This document shows, piece by piece, positions 21,261-33,261 of a stretch of 64,000 nt of DNA. Below the pieces are notes generated by a model that saw nothing but the letters and a program-made list of their open reading frames with translations, was not told the origin of the DNA and did not search any database. A program made the position numbers and the translations under genes. Origin of the DNA: Voacanga thouarsii (lineage: Eukaryota > Streptophyta > Magnoliopsida > Gentianales > Apocynaceae); NCBI GenBank assembly GCA_026120185.1, contig JANUWF010003368.1, positions 620,001-684,000 of the forward strand. Reading direction: 5' to 3'. Within the stretch, counting starts at the first letter, position 1; the number at the start of each line of letters is the position of its first letter.

Positions 21261-22510
21261 TCCGGTAGCTTGTCCTTCTGTTATTAATTCTCCATCTCTT
21301 ACATTGTCGATGTGGTCATCCTAATCTTCCTAAATTAAATCAATTAGCTTCTAATCTCTCTAAATTAAGTTCACTGGTATGAAAGTCATGTCAACTCAGG
21401 AAACATTCTCGAGCATTATATCCACCTAGAGTCGATAAATGTGATGCATCTTCCTTCTATCTAGTTTGTTCTGATGTTTTATGTCAATTCTGTTTTCGAA
21501 TTTCAATATCTTGCTATCTTTGTAGATGAATTCTCTGGATCCACTTGGTTATACCAGATGAAAAATGGAGCTAAATCATTTTAAACAATTCAAATTTTGA
21601 TGCTGAGGTGAAAAATCTATTTAGGCTATCTATTTAAAATCCTACAACGTGATAATGCACGTGAATATTTTTCCGAACCTTTGTCTTCTTTTCTAGCTTC
21701 GCAGAGTATCCTCCATAAGTCCTCATGTCCTAATACACCTTCACAAAATGTGGTTGCTAAGCGAAAAAATAGACATTTTTTGAAATAGCTTGCACCATGA
21801 TGATACACTACAATGTCGCACCACACTTTTGGAGTTATGCAGTCCTAGCAGCCGGTGCAGCCCCTTCTTCAAAAGTGATTCACCATCAAACTACCTGTGT
21901 TGATACACCACAGCAAAATGGCATTGTTGAATGCAAAAATAAGCATCTTCTTGAAGTGGCTTGTGCAATTATGTTTTCTATGAATGTCCCTAAGCACCTC
22001 TGGGGAGAAGACGTCTTAACTGCATCATATCTTATTAATAGGATGCCTACACGTGTTTTAAACTATATAACACCTCTTGATTGCATTAAAAAAAAAAAAA
22101 AAAAAAAATTCCTCAGACACATGGTCCATCCAACCTTCTGCTCAAAATATTTGGCTGTATAGCATATGTCCACCTTACTCAAGGGAGATCCAAACTTGAT
22201 CCTAGAGCATAAAAATGTGTTTTTATTGGGTATGCCCCACATAAAAAAGGGTATAAGTGTTTTAACCCACAAACCAAAAAGGTTCTTGTTTCTATGGATG
22301 TTACATTCCTTGAGCATCAACTTTTCTTTCAAAAAATTTCATTTCAGGGGGTGCATGTACAAAATGAAGGAAATTTTTGGGATACTTTTACTTTACCTAA
22401 ACCTGTTGATACTATTGATTCCACAAATGGTGATGAACTCTTAAATACAATAGGAAATGACAATGAGAATGAAACTCTTGAGTCTGCTTTGCCAAACATA
22501 CCTGAGTGAA
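21261..22510 (+). pseudogene. Copia C integrase, chimeric with a duplicated motif
   Basis: After the solo LTR the copia integrase resumes in poor condition: FVDEFSGSTWLYQMKNGAKS-like core text near 21520-21580, RDNAREYFSEP near 21645, and a decayed TPSQNVVAKRKNRHFLK at about 21735-21785. Then HFWSYAVLAA leads to a second, better kept copy of the same region: TTCVDTPQQNGIVECKNKHL (about 21893-21952), then ASYLINRMPTRVLNYITPLD. The same integrase motif twice in a row points to a recombination junction near 21870 between two copia elements. A run of about 21 A (22088-22108) adds a frame break. KCVFIGYAPHKKGYKCFNPQ (in shifted frame) and the 22294-22509 frame complete the C-terminal region. Confidence 0.78.
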
Positions 22511-22629
22511 AGGGGGAGAGATACTACCGAGAGTTCATAAAGAGCCTCTCATTTATTCAAGCAGGAAGGATTGTCAAAGAATAAAGACGACCATGATTCC
22601 CTTTAGCGCTAGCTAAATCGTCTACTTCA

Positions 22630-24216
22630 ATGACAAAACCTAAAACTACCTCAAGTATTCACAATAGTCCTCTTACCAATATATCATGTTCCCTTGATAC
22701 TTCCAATATTGATTCTATTTCTCAATCTATACCAAATGATGAACCAAGTGACTTGGATATTCCTATAGCTATTAGGAAACCAAAACGTTCATGTACTTCG
22801 CATACTATATCCCGTTACCTAACCTATGAAAATCTATCAAAAACACATAATTCCTTTGTATCTAAGACATCCGACTTGGTTGTCCCGAGAAACACACAAA
22901 AAGCACTAGGTGATCCTAATTGGAAGTCAGCAGTCATGGAGAGGATGAACGCTCTGAGAAGAAGTGGGACCTGGGAAGTTGTTGACTTACCTACGGGACA
23001 GAAGATAATTGGCTGTAAATGGGTGTTCACAGTAAAGTGTAAGGCAGATAGGAGTATTGAAAGATATAAGGCAAGGTTAGTAGCTAAAGGTTTCACCCAG
23101 ACATACGAAATTGATTATCAAGAGACCTTTGCTCCTATTGCAAAGATCAATTCTATGAGTTCTATCATTAGCTGCTAATTTTGATTGGCCACTACACTAG
23201 TCAGATGTCAAGAATGCATTTCTAAATGGGAATCTAGCGGAAGAAGTATTCATGGCCCTGCCTCTAGGATTTCCGCAAAGAATGGGAACAGGTAAGGTTT
23301 GTAAACTCAACAAAGGGGTATGGTCTTAAACAATCTCCTAGAGCTTAGTTTGAACGCTTTGGAAAAGTGGTAAAAAGTCATGGCTATCATCAAAGTTAGG
23401 CTGATCACACAATGTTTTTCAAGCGAATGGAGAGAGATAAGATCTCAATCTTGATTGTCTATGTAGATGATATAATATTAACAGGTGATGATCTTGAACG
23501 AATGGCAGAGTGGAAGAAGGAGTTGGCACGGGACTTTGAAATCAAAGATCTGGGACCATTAAAATATTTTCTTGGTATGGAATTTGCCAGATCAAGAAAG
23601 GATATCTTTGTGAACCAGAGAAAGTACATCCTTGATCTCCTTAGTGAGACAGGACTATTAGGTTGTAAAGCTGCCGATACTCCACTTGACACAAATCTGA
23701 AACTAAATCCTGCTAAAGCTGAAGAGGTGATTGACAAGGAGAGTTTCAAAAGACTTGTGAGAAAACTAATCTATCTGTCACACACTCATCCTGATATTGC
23801 TTTTGCAGTGAGCAAGGTAAGTCAGTATATGCATTCACCAAGACGAGAACATTTCGATGCAGCTTGTAGAATATTGATGTACCTTAAAGGAACTCCTAGA
23901 AAGGGGCTTATGTTTCGAAAGAACAACAACCTACAGATAAAAGTCTACACAACTACAGACTAGGCTGGTTGTCCTATTGATAGACGGTCTACTTCTGGCT
24001 ATTACACTTTCATTGGAGGTAATCTTGTTACATGGCAGAGCAAGAAGCAAGCAGACTATCGTGGCTCAGAGTAGCGCCGAGGCTGAATTCAGGTCCCTTG
24101 CTCACAGGATAATTGAGGCAATATGGTTGAAAAGAATGTTTGAAGAGTTGAAGATATCATTATTATGTTCTATGAAAGTTTACTGTGACAACAAGGCAAC
24201 AATCTCGATTGCACAC
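22630..24216 (+). pseudogene. Copia C reverse transcriptase and RNase H, broken
   Basis: The frame 22630-23178 carries PIAIRKPKRSCTSHTISRYL, NALRRSGTWEVVDLPTGQK and KARLVAKGFTQTYEIDYQET (each cited within length), then breaks at MSSIIS. The decayed stretch 23180-23400 still shows SDVKNAFLNGNLAEEV and QSPRA. The frame 23412-23963 has IVYVDDIILTGDDLERM, LKYFLGMEFARS and YLSHTHPDIAFAVSKVSQYM. It ends at TAG where Tyr-Thr-Asp-Ser-Asp is expected. The frame 23977-24216 reads [20 protein letters not shown] and YCDNKATISIAH, where the LTR insertion interrupts it. RT would make cDNA and RNase H would remove the RNA strand. Confidence 0.88.
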
Positions 24217-27200
24217 TGTAATACCCCGTATGAGACCACCTTTAGTATGTAGGGAAAAATCATGCATGTCACATTGTTTTATACTACATTTGATTATTTG
24301 AACTATTTTCAAGAAAATATCAGTTTGTTATTGCGTGAATTAATTTGTTGCGTGAGTTTTTTTTTATTAGAAAAAGGGATGGAGCAAGTGAGTAGGAATC
24401 AAGGGAATTTATTAGGAGAATATTTACCAAGAATTAATATGGTTTAGTGGATAAAGCTTGGTATTTAATTCTTGGTGGGCTTGAGTTCGAATCCTAACTA
24501 TTTCAAATCCTTTCCTTTCTTTGATTTTCCTCCTTCCCTAATTTTTCCTAGCCTTGGCCGAAAACCTTAAGGTTGCCGCCACCTTGGAAACCAAATTCCT
24601 AAAATTTAGGTGTGTGATTTATCTTGGAAATTATTTTATAAAATAATTGAGAGTAAATTAAATTTTTGTTCCTAATATCTTATCATAATCGTTTAGAGAA
24701 TTTTAAAGATTACTAATCTAGATTTTTAAAAGCTATATCCAAGTAATAAATTAGGAGATAAAATATATGAAATTATATAGGTATTGTTTTCAAGGAAATA
24801 AATCTCCATATTTTAATTTTCTTCAAATAATATTTTTTTTAGAAAATAAAAGGATAAGGGCTAGATTTAAATGAAGTATTTATCTCTTGGATTAAGTTCA
24901 AGATTTTCGAAATTTTGAAGCAAAAGGAAGAGGAATTTCGGTCGCTACAAAGGGATTAGGAAACTAGAATTTTTCTTACCAAATACTTATTTAATAGATA
25001 TTTAAAAATTACTCAAATTAATATAGGGAATTAATTAAACTATTTCCTAAATAGATAACCTAATTTCTTTCTATAATTTTCAGGAAAATTCCCTCATAGC
25101 TGCCACCACACATAAGGTAAAGATTGCTTATCTAAAACTCTCCAAAACCTAGCTAGGGTTAACCAAGAAAACCTTAACCAATTAGGACTTGGTTTTCGCC
25201 CAAAAAAATACCAGAATTTCCTCTCCAATACCTTCAGAATTTTGGCCACCATCCGCTCTCTTCTACACGAAATTTCCAGCCAAAAACCTCTCTAGTTATC
25301 AAGCAAAATACAGCTACACAAAGGCTCACTTTTCCTCTCTTATTTTCACCACTATAAAGACCAAAACCAATCAGATTTCTCTTCCTTCTCTGTCCAGAAT
25401 TTCCGCCATCCTAAGCTGCAAAAATACAGCAGCAATCAGCCCTAAACCTCTGTCCAATTTCGGCAGCCATAGAAGAACCAAAGCTGTACAATTTTTCCCT
25501 TGTGATCGAGAAACCATAGCAAGGTAAAACTCCTCCAAACATCTAAACATAAAACCCTAGACTTCCCTATCCAGCAAACCACGAAATTTCTACCCTCAGC
25601 CCTCAAATACACAAAACAAACAGCCTGCACCCTACACAAAATTTCAGACAGCTTACCCCAAAAACAAAGCCAAAACCGAAAGTCTCTACAAGGTAATTGA
25701 TCTTCAACTCTTCCATTCATCTCTTACTCCATTCTTTTCCTTTTTTTCTTCCTTAAATCACGTCCATAATAGACTGATTTTATCCCTTCCTTGGTGAGTC
25801 TCGATCAAGGTCATCCAAGGGGACCAAATTCTTCAACTATCGATTGAACTCAAGCTAGTCAACAAGGAGTTGTCGTGTTTTAAGTCTAAATTACTAGGAG
25901 GTAATCAAGATCCTATCTTTACTAATTTAAATGGTCTTAAACTTTAAAATATTGGCTTAAGGATGCTTATGGAGTCTAGCATGAAAGCATGAATAAATTA
26001 GATTGATGAATATGTTGATGTAAGCCATAGACAAAGCATGTATGAGATAGGACATTGATATATCTTGTCATGATGGATCTAGGCCTATGATAAATAGGCA
26101 AAGATGAGATCTTTTAATGTTTATGGTGATGATTTTATGCTAGTTGAATATAGGAGTTGTTATATGGTGAATTGATCTAGATCAATGCATGGTTATGATC
26201 AATAGAATCGTAAAAGGAAGTTATACGTGTGATTAACGAATTAAAGTCCTTAGATACTATGGATTAATTAGGTGATTAATGAGATAATGGAGAGTCATAT
26301 TCTATGAAATAATGGGTGGAATGATTAAATCCTAATTGTGGGATTATTTTTTCTAGATAAGGAAGGAGTGGAAAAAAGAGCAATCGATTGAGTTGGATCT
26401 AGCTGTTTATTTATCCAAGTAAGTCCCTGCATAACCGTTTTAATAAATGTTACTTGTTTGCAAGCAATTTTTACAATGTTATTTGGAATTAATGTCAATA
26501 TGATGTTTTGACAAGAAGATTGAGACGTTGACTTAAACATGATAAGTTATACTAGCATGTTGTGATACTTGGATTAACGTGGATGTTTTATTTTCTAAAC
26601 GAGTTTATCAAATTTCAATTATTCAAACTCCAAAACGATTTCTTACACTATTGCTAAACGATTTGGAAACGCTATTACGAAAAATCACGTTTTGCAATCA
26701 AACTAATCAAAAACTTTCGAAAAAGGAAAAAATGATTCTGCCCCTAACTGGGGAGCGTTGAGTACTCAGCGAGAGTAGGCTAGTGGTACTAGTCTCAAAG
26801 AGCAAGCGTGAGTCTTCTGACAGGAAGCCACCTCCAGAAGATAAACTCTGATAAACTCAACTTGGAGAGGCGACACTACTACTTAGTCATGCCGTCCGAG
26901 CTAGCAAAATTGGTCCATGTGGACATTATTGATCCGAATTGGACAACCGGAATGTTGGGTGTAGAGATGGAGGAGTATCTCACCTAGTGGGTAAATCCCC
27001 CACTGCCCATTGTTGAAAGAATACATTGGGAAGCTAACCATGATATGGATTGTGTTACTATATTATTGAATCATTTGCTAATCCCTACTTAATGAATTAT
27101 GAATGTGATGAAATGGTGATTTATTGTAAACTGTTTTGGATTTATTGAGCAAGGCTCCTTTGAATAACTGTTATTGATGAGATTAACTTGCAAACACGAT

Positions 27201-27570
27201 TTTGTGATTTGGATACACCTGCATGCACGAAATGGTTTCAATTGACACCTACACACGAGACTTACTGAGATGTCAATCTCACACCTTTTATATCATGATT
27301 TCAGGAGATTGCTTATATTGAGCAAAGTGAAGTGTTAGGAGAGGAACTCCAGTTTATTTATTTATTTGTGTTTTGAATTTATTTCAAGAGACGTTTGTTA
27401 GTTTTGATTTTTCAGACTTGTATAAATTTTGCTTCCGGATGTAATGAGATTATTTCTTTAATTTTATTTAGACGATTTTTTTCTTTTTGTACCTCGTTAT
27501 AAAGACCCATGGTCCTTTGGACGAGGCGACATCCTGCCCTATTTAGGTACCTAGGGAGTGGGGTGTTACA
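24217..27570 (+). repeat. Solo gypsy LTR (copy 4), 3354 bp
   Basis: Starts TGTAATACCCCGTATGAGAC, ends AGGGAGTGGGGTGTTACA. It sits between CACAC (24212-24216) and CTCAC (27571-27575), a 5-bp duplication with one change. Removing it restores the RNase H text SIAHNLMLHDRTKHIE. A-box-like TGGTTTAGTGG (24440-24450) and B-box-like GAGTTCGAATCC (24483-24494) lie 33 bases apart. The palindrome TGAGTACTCA is at about 26759. No gypsy coding sequence is present. Confidence 0.93.
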
Positions 27571-27779
27571 CTCACAATTTAATGTTACATGATAGAACGA
27601 AGCATATTGAGATAGACAAGCATTTTATTAAAGAAAAAATTGAGAGTGGGTTAATTTGTCTTTCCTATATCCCTAAAACAAACCAGTTAGCAGAGGTTCT
27701 CACCAAAGGACTTCACAAGGGTCAATTTAAGCTTTTGGTTAGCAAGCTAGCTATGGAAGACATCCAGCTTGAGGGGGAC
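27571..27779 (+). pseudogene. Copia C RNase H C-terminus and polypurine tract
   Basis: The frame continues as HDRTKHIEIDKHFIKEKIES, LICLSYIPKTNQLAEVLTKG and LAMEDIQLEG, the standard copia pol C-terminus. The polypurine tract CTTGAGGGGGAC (27768-27779) overlaps the end of the gene and primes plus-strand synthesis next to the LTR. This end portion is undamaged apart from the interrupting LTR. Confidence 0.9.
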
Positions 27780-28012
27780 TGTTGCCAGATTTTCCTCTCT
27801 AAGTGGGTGTATATTAGCTGTAAATTAATTGTACTCTTTCCTTATAGAGTAGATTAGCTGTAAATTGATTGATTATTAATTTATTAGCAGTTGTCAATTA
27901 AACTATCAATTAGGCTAAGATTGCCTAGGATTCTTACCACACTTAGACTCTTGTACAACTATAAATTGTAACAAATCTAATCAGTTAATCATTAAGCCAA
28001 TATACTTTTACA
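27780..28012 (+). repeat. Probable 3' LTR of copia C
   Basis: It starts TGTTGCCAGATTTTCC directly after the polypurine tract. The right end, set at ACTTTTACA, is a guess from the TG...CA rule and from the start of a different copia fragment after it. No second copy in the window confirms it. Confidence 0.55.
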
Positions 28013-28729
28013 AGTTATCTCCAAAATCTCTTAAATGTATTTTCTTAGGGTATTCTCACCTTCAGAAATGTTAATCTCATGACTTATGTAGATTTCTCAT
28101 CTCTGTTGATATCACATACTCAAACAATCCCATTATTCTCTCCAGAGTCAAGTAACATCACTAATGTTCCCCTTACTGAAGTCTTGCCTTACTTTGACAT
28201 AATTCGGTCACTTCATTCTCCACTTCCAATAGTTTCCACCCCAAAAATATCATTTTCTTCGAATGCACTAGAGTCATCTCCTCAAGCAAGCCCAGTCCTA
28301 ATACCTCCAGATTATTCTCCCATTTCTCCTCTCCCATAAACATTTAGGGAAGCCTAGATATGTTGTGTTTAATGCCTCCCCAGTGCCAGTCTCTTTGCTT
28401 ACTTCCACTCCAGATCCTCTACCACTCTTATGACAAAGTAACAAATCCACTCGTAATACTTTTTCCATATATAATTGTCTAAGTTGTCATCATCTTTCTA
28501 CACCATCCATGGTTTTTGTGTCCTTGTCTACCTAAAACAATTCAGGAAACACTGTCTCATTCTAGATGGAGACAAACAATGGTAGATTAACTGGAGGCTC
28601 TTCATTCCTTTGGCACATGGGAGCTTATCCTTTTACCGCAGACAAGTCTGTGTTTGATTGTTGATGGGTGGTCACAATTAAGATTGGCCCCGATAGCAAC
28701 ATTGACAAGCTTAAAGCCTAATTGGTCAC
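28013..28729 (+). pseudogene. Copia fragment: integrase C-terminus to RT start, heavily decayed
   Basis: Text such as SPKSLKCIFLGYSHLQK (about 28019-28070, in part), Ser/Pro-rich linkers, and ALHSFGTWELILLP (about 28600-28640) can be recognised. These are the linker after integrase and the first RT motif. Many stops and frame changes interrupt it. It differs from copia C's own copy of that region, so it is a separate insertion or a recombination product. Confidence 0.65.
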
Positions 28730-28914
28730 TGTTACAAAATAGGAATGTAAATATTCTCATATATTAGATAGCTTAAATTTAGGAGTTGACTTGTCTATAT
28801 TAGGAAGAAATCAATTAGCAGTTATTTCCTAGTTAGTCTATCTCATGTATACATATATGCAACCTTTTCTAATGAAAAAGATCAGAAATTTCATTCTCAT
28901 ATTTGTGTTTTACA
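28730..28914 (+). repeat. Copia LTR with primer site, 185 bp
   Basis: TGTTACAAAATAGG...TTGTGTTTTACA has canonical TG...CA ends. It is followed immediately by TGGTATCGAGCAAGG (28915-28929), a primer site related to the Met-tRNA type but with a changed third block (CGAGC rather than CAGAGC). A 5' LTR of another copia element; its partner LTR is not seen. The leader after it (to 29243) holds a short frame at 29048-29272 with no recognised domain. Confidence 0.75.
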
Positions 28915-29243
28915 TGGTATCGAGCAAGGTTGCTAACCCTAGGTATTTGGGAGGTTTAAAATTTCTGTAGGTATCGAAAATCTGGGTCACCACTTCCTGT
29001 GAATTCTTGTTAACAACACCTACCTAGGGAGAAGCACTGCCTGCCGATTGTCTGTTCTGCAAAGTTCAGTGACTTGTGCTGCCGCAAGTGCACCACACGC
29101 GCCATCACAAATTTCTGTCCAGGTTCACGCACTAGTGCATGACAACACGTTTGTTGCAAGACTTTGTCGGTTGCTAGGGTTCATTATCTTTGACTCTTTA
29201 ATAGAAGAATTTGGTTTCTTGCAGTTGTATTCAATACTTCATT

Positions 29244-30953
29244 TGCAATACCCCATCTTGAACCACCCTTAGTTTATGGGGAAAGTCATGCATAGCATAG
29301 CCTATTATATTTTATTTGATAAAATGTGAACTATTTTTGTGAAGCCAATGTGATGTATATGCTTGATGTTTCATTAAGTTATTTATTTGGACATAGTTGT
29401 GTTATATGAGGTGGTAGAGTCTTTGTTCTTGTGGAGTAGAATTTAATGAAAGAACAATGAAAGGAGTTGAGTTAGACTTATGGGAGTTTATTTGATGAAT
29501 ATTCACACAAAGATTATTGTGGAATAATGGTTACTTGAGTTCGAATCCCAATTCTTGCAAACATTTTCCTTCTTATTTCTAACTAAACTCTTTTTCCCTT
29601 TTTTTTTTATCCCCTCTTGGCCGAAACCCTAGGGCTCCCGCCTTCTTGTTTTCCCCTTCCTAAAATCTAGGAATGTGATTATTTTGGGGTTTTGCTAAAA
29701 AGGAATTATGGTAAATTAAAATTCCTAATATTCCTTGGTTAATATTTTATTCTAATCTTTTAGGAAGTTAAATATTCCAACATCTAGAGTTTCCTAAAAG
29801 ATCTTATTCAAATGATTTATTATGGAAAGAAAAAGATAGAACTTTGATTTTGGAAACTAGATTTTATCACAAAAAATAATTATGCCTTAATCAATTATTT
29901 TTGCCTAAAATAAATTCGGATATTACCTAAATTACTTCTTGGATTAATAACCTGATTTCTTCACTTAAAATTTCTGGAAAAATCAAAGCCCTAGCCGCCA
30001 CACCCATGGCTATTTTATAGCAAGTGGAACTCTTCAATCTTAGCACAATCCTACACAAGATAACCTCCAACCAATCAAGTTTTGTTTTAGCAACATAACA
30101 CCAGAAATTTCTCTCTTCCCCTCTCCAAGTTTCGGCTGCTCTACACACACACACACACTCACAAAAACTCCAGCTTCCCTTACTCTCAAATTCCCCTCTA
30201 GTTTTAAGCAAAAACCACAGCACAAGACCCCAATTTTTCTTCCCCTATTTCCGCCCAAAGCTGAACCAAAAATCAGCTTATACTCTCCTCCTTTTTCTCT
30301 CTGTCTCGGCCACTTTAGCAACCCTAAAGCACAGCCATAAACTCCTTCTATTCACTGCAGTTTCGGGCAAACTAAGAAGAACGAAAGCTGCCATTTTTCC
30401 CTTATTTGTTCAAAAGTCCAAAACAAGGTGTAATTCTTCCAAACATCAAAACACCTAAACCTATCATATTCTCTTCATCAAAGCAGCCACCAATCAAACC
30501 CTAAACCTCTCTTCTACACAAAAAAACAGCCACCTTTTCTCTCCAAGATTTCGGCCATCACAACTCCAATCAGCACCAAAATCGAAACCTAAGAGCAAGG
30601 TAAGCAACTCTTCAACTCTTCATCAACTCGACTTCAATCCTTCTGATCTTCTTCTCCTAAATCTCGATCAAAAGAGACTGATTTACAACCCCCCCCCCCC
30701 AATTTTATGTGATCTTCAAGCAAGAAGAATTAAAGGACCCAATCATCTCTTCCTCTCAAGTGAACTCAACCGATCACCAAGGAGCCACCTTTGCTTCGTT
30801 GTCGTGTCTATCTAAGAGGTACTTTTGAGAACTCAATCTCTACTGATTTGAAAAAGGCTGATTTTATAGTGATGTTATTATGTATAAAGTATAGCATGAA
30901 AAGCATGAATGGATGGGATGGTTGAGTTTGATGGAGCAATAATTGATCTAGGC
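29244..30953 (+). repeat. Gypsy LTR (copy 5), 3' half missing
   Basis: Starts TGCAATACCCCATCTTGAAC (TGTAAT changed to TGCAAT) and follows copy 3 closely through the pyrimidine-rich, AAACCCTA-containing middle. The match ends at GATTGATCTAGG-type sequence (about 30953), so the last 1.3 kb is lost. A B-box-like GAGTTCGAATCC lies at about 29538-29549. ORFs on the minus strand here (29927-30321) are rich in Trp/Gly/Glu and look like chance frames of the repeat. Confidence 0.85.
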
Positions 30954-32099
30954 TCAAAGTAAATGAATTCTGTTTGAACGAACGAACCCAGTATTCAAAA
31001 GGAAATGCTGTTTGAGTGAACAAAGCTGGCATCCATAAGGAAATGGAGGAAGTGGCAAGCTGGTTCTGTCGTATAGTTAGTTGATCAAGGCTCCCTAAAG
31101 GAAGAAATTTCTCAAGATGAATTGAATCCCCTAGCAGGGAAACTGATTGATGCCTTGCTGTCCTTCTCTTAGTGTGACACTTTGGGTCTTTGATCTATCT
31201 CTTTATAGCAATTTTGTACTTACAGCATTCAAATTCAGCCCTTTCCCTTCCTTGCAGTTAACGGAAGCTTACCTGAGGATGCCTAAATAGGTTACTTCAA
31301 GTTTTAGTTGTTGATGATTTAATGTTTCAAGATGGTCAACTTGGTTTGCATCCACAAGTTCAACACAATATTGGGCAAAGGTTCCAGCATAGCCTTCATA
31401 CAGTTCATAGATTCTCTAAACTCTTGGAGGGTAGATTAGATACCTTTGACATTAGTATGAAGACCTAAGATTCCAGCAGTTTGATGTTCCTTTGAAGCCA
31501 TAATCTTTGATGAAAGCTTCCAACATTGAATTCTGTGCAGCATTTGAAGGTGTGGCTAAGATAGGGTATGCAGCACCTACTAAGTCAAGATAAATCATGC
31601 TTTGATACAGGACTGATACTGAATGAACAAGGGGTTGCTTAATCTTGCAAGAGGCAGTAGAAGAAACAATTGTTCAGAAGAACAATCAGATTAGAAGGGG
31701 AAATGGGAAACAAGCAGAACAGTGGCTCGTGAACACTAGAGAAGAAGGGGTAGAAGAAGGGAAAGAAGATAGCAATGCCTAACGAAAACAAACCAAACTT
31801 TGAATTAATAAACAGAGAAGAATTCAGCATAATATAGTAAAGTGATTGGTAACACCATTCTTTTCCACTTCAAAGTAAGCCAACAATTTTCAACTTTTGC
31901 TGTGTGTCATTCGGCCTTTTCTCCCAAACAATAAATCCAGTTCAAATATATGCATTGTTAAACCAATTCGTTGTGTTTATAATTTCATATCCACAAGAAA
32001 TTTAATATAAAATCCATAAAGATCTATGAAAAGAGAATATTAGAAACATCATCAAAAACCAACCAAACATAGTAGCTGAGGAGATCAAAACCTGCATAC
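30954..32099. other. Unassigned intron 2 sequence
   Basis: About 1.1 kb with no match to other parts of the window. On the minus strand near 31495 a short frame starts MASKEHQTAGILGLHTN and then stops, which I do not recognise. It may be the remnant of another element or simply intron. Confidence 0.5.
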
Positions 32100-32368
32100 A
32101 TTTTCAAGCTCTTTCAAACAAGCATCATCACAAAGTTTTGGTTTCTCCTCCAGAGGCAATCCAGACGCTTCAGTGGAAAACGAAAGTAGAAGGATGGTTG
32201 AAATGCCAATAGGCAATCCAAGCACATCTCTGCGGTTCATTAATTGCCCCTTGTCTTCATGTCGCAAAACCATAAGTCTTGATTTTGAGCATTGGGTTAT
32301 GATACCTTGAATTTGACCACTGTTGATTGTTTGATGCCTGCTAGGCAACCATTTGATACACACAGGAT
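32100..32368 (-). CDS. FKBP16-3: Exon 2 of the FKBP16-3-like gene: transit peptide end, thylakoid signal, mature N-terminus
   Basis: The 269-base exon lies between an acceptor ATTGGTTTAG and a donor GTATGC on the minus strand. Its first two bases complete a codon begun by exon 1 (A|AT), and it ends in phase 0. The text begins PVCIKWLPSRHQTINSG and has a Ser/Arg-rich transit region (QCSKSRLMVLRHEDKG). A twin-arginine thylakoid signal follows, NRRDVLGLPIGISTILLLSF then STEASG, a plausible lumenal cleavage site. The mature start is LPLEEKPKLCDDACLKELEN, with two cysteines spaced four apart. This arrangement indicates transport through the Tat pathway into the thylakoid lumen. Homologous FKBP16-3 proteins have the same KP-LC...C-KELENVPMVTTES junction. 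No damage is visible. An in-frame ATG further right (32411) belongs to the intron. Confidence 0.87.
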
Positions 32369-33068
32369 CTAAACCAATGTGAATCATTAATGAAAATTTA
32401 ATTCCAAACATTCTATATTTAGTGCTAACAGCAGAGTCTAGAGATATTCAGTCAATTATCCTTTTCAACAAGAAGAAAAGTACAAAACATAAGCACATTG
32501 CATTCAGTGGCAAATAACATAATGAGCAGATATATAAATGACACAAGTTCTGACCAAAATAGTTTGGTGAGAGCCATTTAATATAATGAAGAATCATAAA
32601 TGATACAAGTTGTGACAAATAACAGTGTAGCAAAGAGCTAATAAACACAAACATGTCTACACTAAATCAAATGACAATTTACAATTTCTTCCAAAAAATA
32701 GAAGTCATACATTTTAGACGTGCCAAATCTTGAATTTTGGCCTCCAATGTTCCATCCCCTTATATACCATAGTAAACTCAACAGCGCTACTCTTTTGTCC
32801 CATTTGTATTATGCCTTTCAAAGACTCTATCCTTGCTACTTTGACATAGACCTCCTAGACATCTAGTTATCTAAACAAGCTAATTAGAGTTTGATGAGAG
32901 GACAAATTTTCCTTCTAATTCCTAGTCTCCGACATGCTCTGTTGATAAAATTCAATCAGTATCAACATATAGCTGATGTTAGCATATCCAAGAAGCTTGT
33001 CAAATAATTAGAATTAACCTCTTTCCAAGTGCTTAAAATGAATGAAACATCAAATTTTCATCAGAAGC

Positions 33069-33253
33069 AATTAACAATTGGCTGAAAAACACTTTTATGT
33101 TTATTCCATATATCTCAAAGTATTTATACAAGATACCTAGACCTATTTAAGGTAAGTCAACTATACATTAAAAATATAGAAACAATTACAGGAAATAATT
33201 ACAGGAATATTACAGTTATAATTCCTAAATATGTGCAGCTATATATGCTAAGT
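33069..33253 (-). repeat. 3' LTR of copia D, with polypurine tract
   Basis: About 185 bp, closely matching copia B's LTR in the same orientation but with an extra GGAATATTACAG-type stretch of roughly 10 bases. Next to it the polypurine tract TTGAGGGGGAG is read from the complement of 33254-33264. Its 5' LTR is not found. Confidence 0.88.
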
Positions 33254-33261
33254 CTCCCCCT

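Larger units (their letters stand above)
17480..32099 (-). other. Intron 2 of the FKBP16-3-like gene, 14.6 kb, filled with retrotransposons
   Basis: It is bounded by GTATGC at the exon 2 end (plus 32094-32099) and ...TTTGACAG before exon 3. Contents, from right to left, are about 1.1 kb of unassigned sequence, a truncated gypsy LTR, copia remnants with one LTR, chimeric copia C, and two solo gypsy LTRs. The bases 17480-17629 next to exon 3 hold nothing recognisable. Confidence 0.8.

Noticed and set aside
24440..24520. A real tRNA gene at the A/B-box block
   Set aside because: No acceptor stem or anticodon arm can be formed by eye; only the two internal boxes are present, inside an LTR.
24217..27570. 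The 3.3-kb unit as a DNA transposon with terminal inverted repeats (TGTAAYACCCC at both ends)
   Set aside because: Copy 1 is directly followed by a Met-tRNA primer site and gypsy gag-pol, and all copies have 5-bp duplications and TG...CA ends, so it is an LTR.
29927..30321. Minus-strand ORFs of 93-98 codons in LTR copy 5
   Set aside because: They lie in the pyrimidine-rich part of the LTR, are broken or shifted in other copies, and have no recognisable domain.
31300..31520. A small minus-strand gene starting MASKEHQTAGILG
   Set aside because: It stops after about 20 codons and no splice signals or homologous text could be seen.
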